64,000 bases of DNA from the NCBI GenBank assembly GCA_963970005.1, contig CAXAMN010027384.1, positions 92,214 to 156,213 of the forward strand, read 5' to 3'. Of the stretch, positions 63,991-64,000 are shown one piece after another. This stretch comes from Durusdinium trenchii. Lineage: Eukaryota > Sar > Dinophyceae > Suessiales > Symbiodiniaceae. A program made the translations under genes and the position numbers. Position 1 is the first letter of the stretch. Every line of letters begins with the position of its first letter. The notes under the pieces are model-generated. The model did no database searches. It was not told the origin of the DNA and saw only the letters and a program-made list of their open reading frames with translations.

Positions 63991-64000
63991 GTTCTCTGGT

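Larger units (their letters stand above)
61690..64000 (-). mobile_element. LINE copy C, 3' part (runs off the window)
   Basis: Same order as copy B from the linker onward: PEAKLTWYHQTVCMVS, TLAQDWQLWG, DDQSFTDLLDACAQN, KSFMFFIQCGRGSIMP, USP-like domain, hairpin, ATGAAATGAAAAATG tail at about 61690. It is head-to-tail with copy B and clearly diverged from it, so not a recent duplication. Endonuclease and RT would lie beyond 64000. Confidence 0.8.

Overview
The window looks like nuclear DNA of a dinoflagellate, probably Suessiales/Symbiodiniaceae-like. This is inferred from four things: copia-type polyproteins with Lys/Gly-rich gag and an extra methyltransferase-like domain, LINEs whose polyprotein continues past the reverse transcriptase, a many-exon minus-strand gene with GT, GC and GA splice donors, and very abundant tandem repeats. 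No bacterial operons, tRNA, rRNA or CRISPR arrays were seen. There are two assembly gaps (12129-12528 and 50529-51452).

Layout. 1-12039: a nearly intact LTR element (Element I) with matching short LTRs. Its gag-protease-integrase is followed not by reverse transcriptase (RT) but by a Tpt1/KptA-like RNA 2'-phosphotransferase domain and a large protein ending in an endonuclease/exonuclease/phosphatase (EEP)-like domain. 12040-13633: pyrimidine repeat, gap and an AT-rich island. 13634-14370: LTR, primer-binding site and gag remnant of a second copia family. 14370-24921: a minus-strand multi-exon gene of unknown function, truncated at its 3' end. 24922-26629: short duplications, no gene. 26630-32911: 5'-truncated copia copy (Element II) with protease end, methyltransferase-like, integrase, RT, RNase H and a C-terminal membrane/coiled-coil/Cys extension, frameshifted, ending in an LTR related to the one at 13.6 kb. 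32912-36445: tandem repeats.

38.1-43.05 kb (+), 54.76-61.23 kb (-) and 61.69-64.0 kb (-): three diverged LINE copies A, B and C. The family order is basic N-terminus, EEP endonuclease, RT, Cys/His fingers, linker, then a USP (ubiquitin-specific protease)-like domain. A and B show the whole order. Only the linker and USP parts of C lie inside the window. The USP domain sits in the -1 frame relative to the upstream ORF in all three. All three end with a short 3' hairpin whose arm sequences differ but stay paired, then an ATGAAATGA-type tail, and each tail abuts AT-rich DNA. 43.06-47.4 kb: AT-rich island with its own repeats. 47.4-51.85 kb and 52.8-54.24 kb: tandem repeats, including a 60-bp satellite shared with 33.6-34.2 kb. 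52082-52801: an uninterrupted dual-specificity-phosphatase-like ORF.

The strongest candidates for undescribed biology are the RT-less LTR element carrying KptA-like and EEP-like domains, and the LINE family carrying a deubiquitinase-like domain behind a conserved -1 frame change with a covarying 3' hairpin. Most coding copies carry stops or frameshifts and are probably inactive as they stand.
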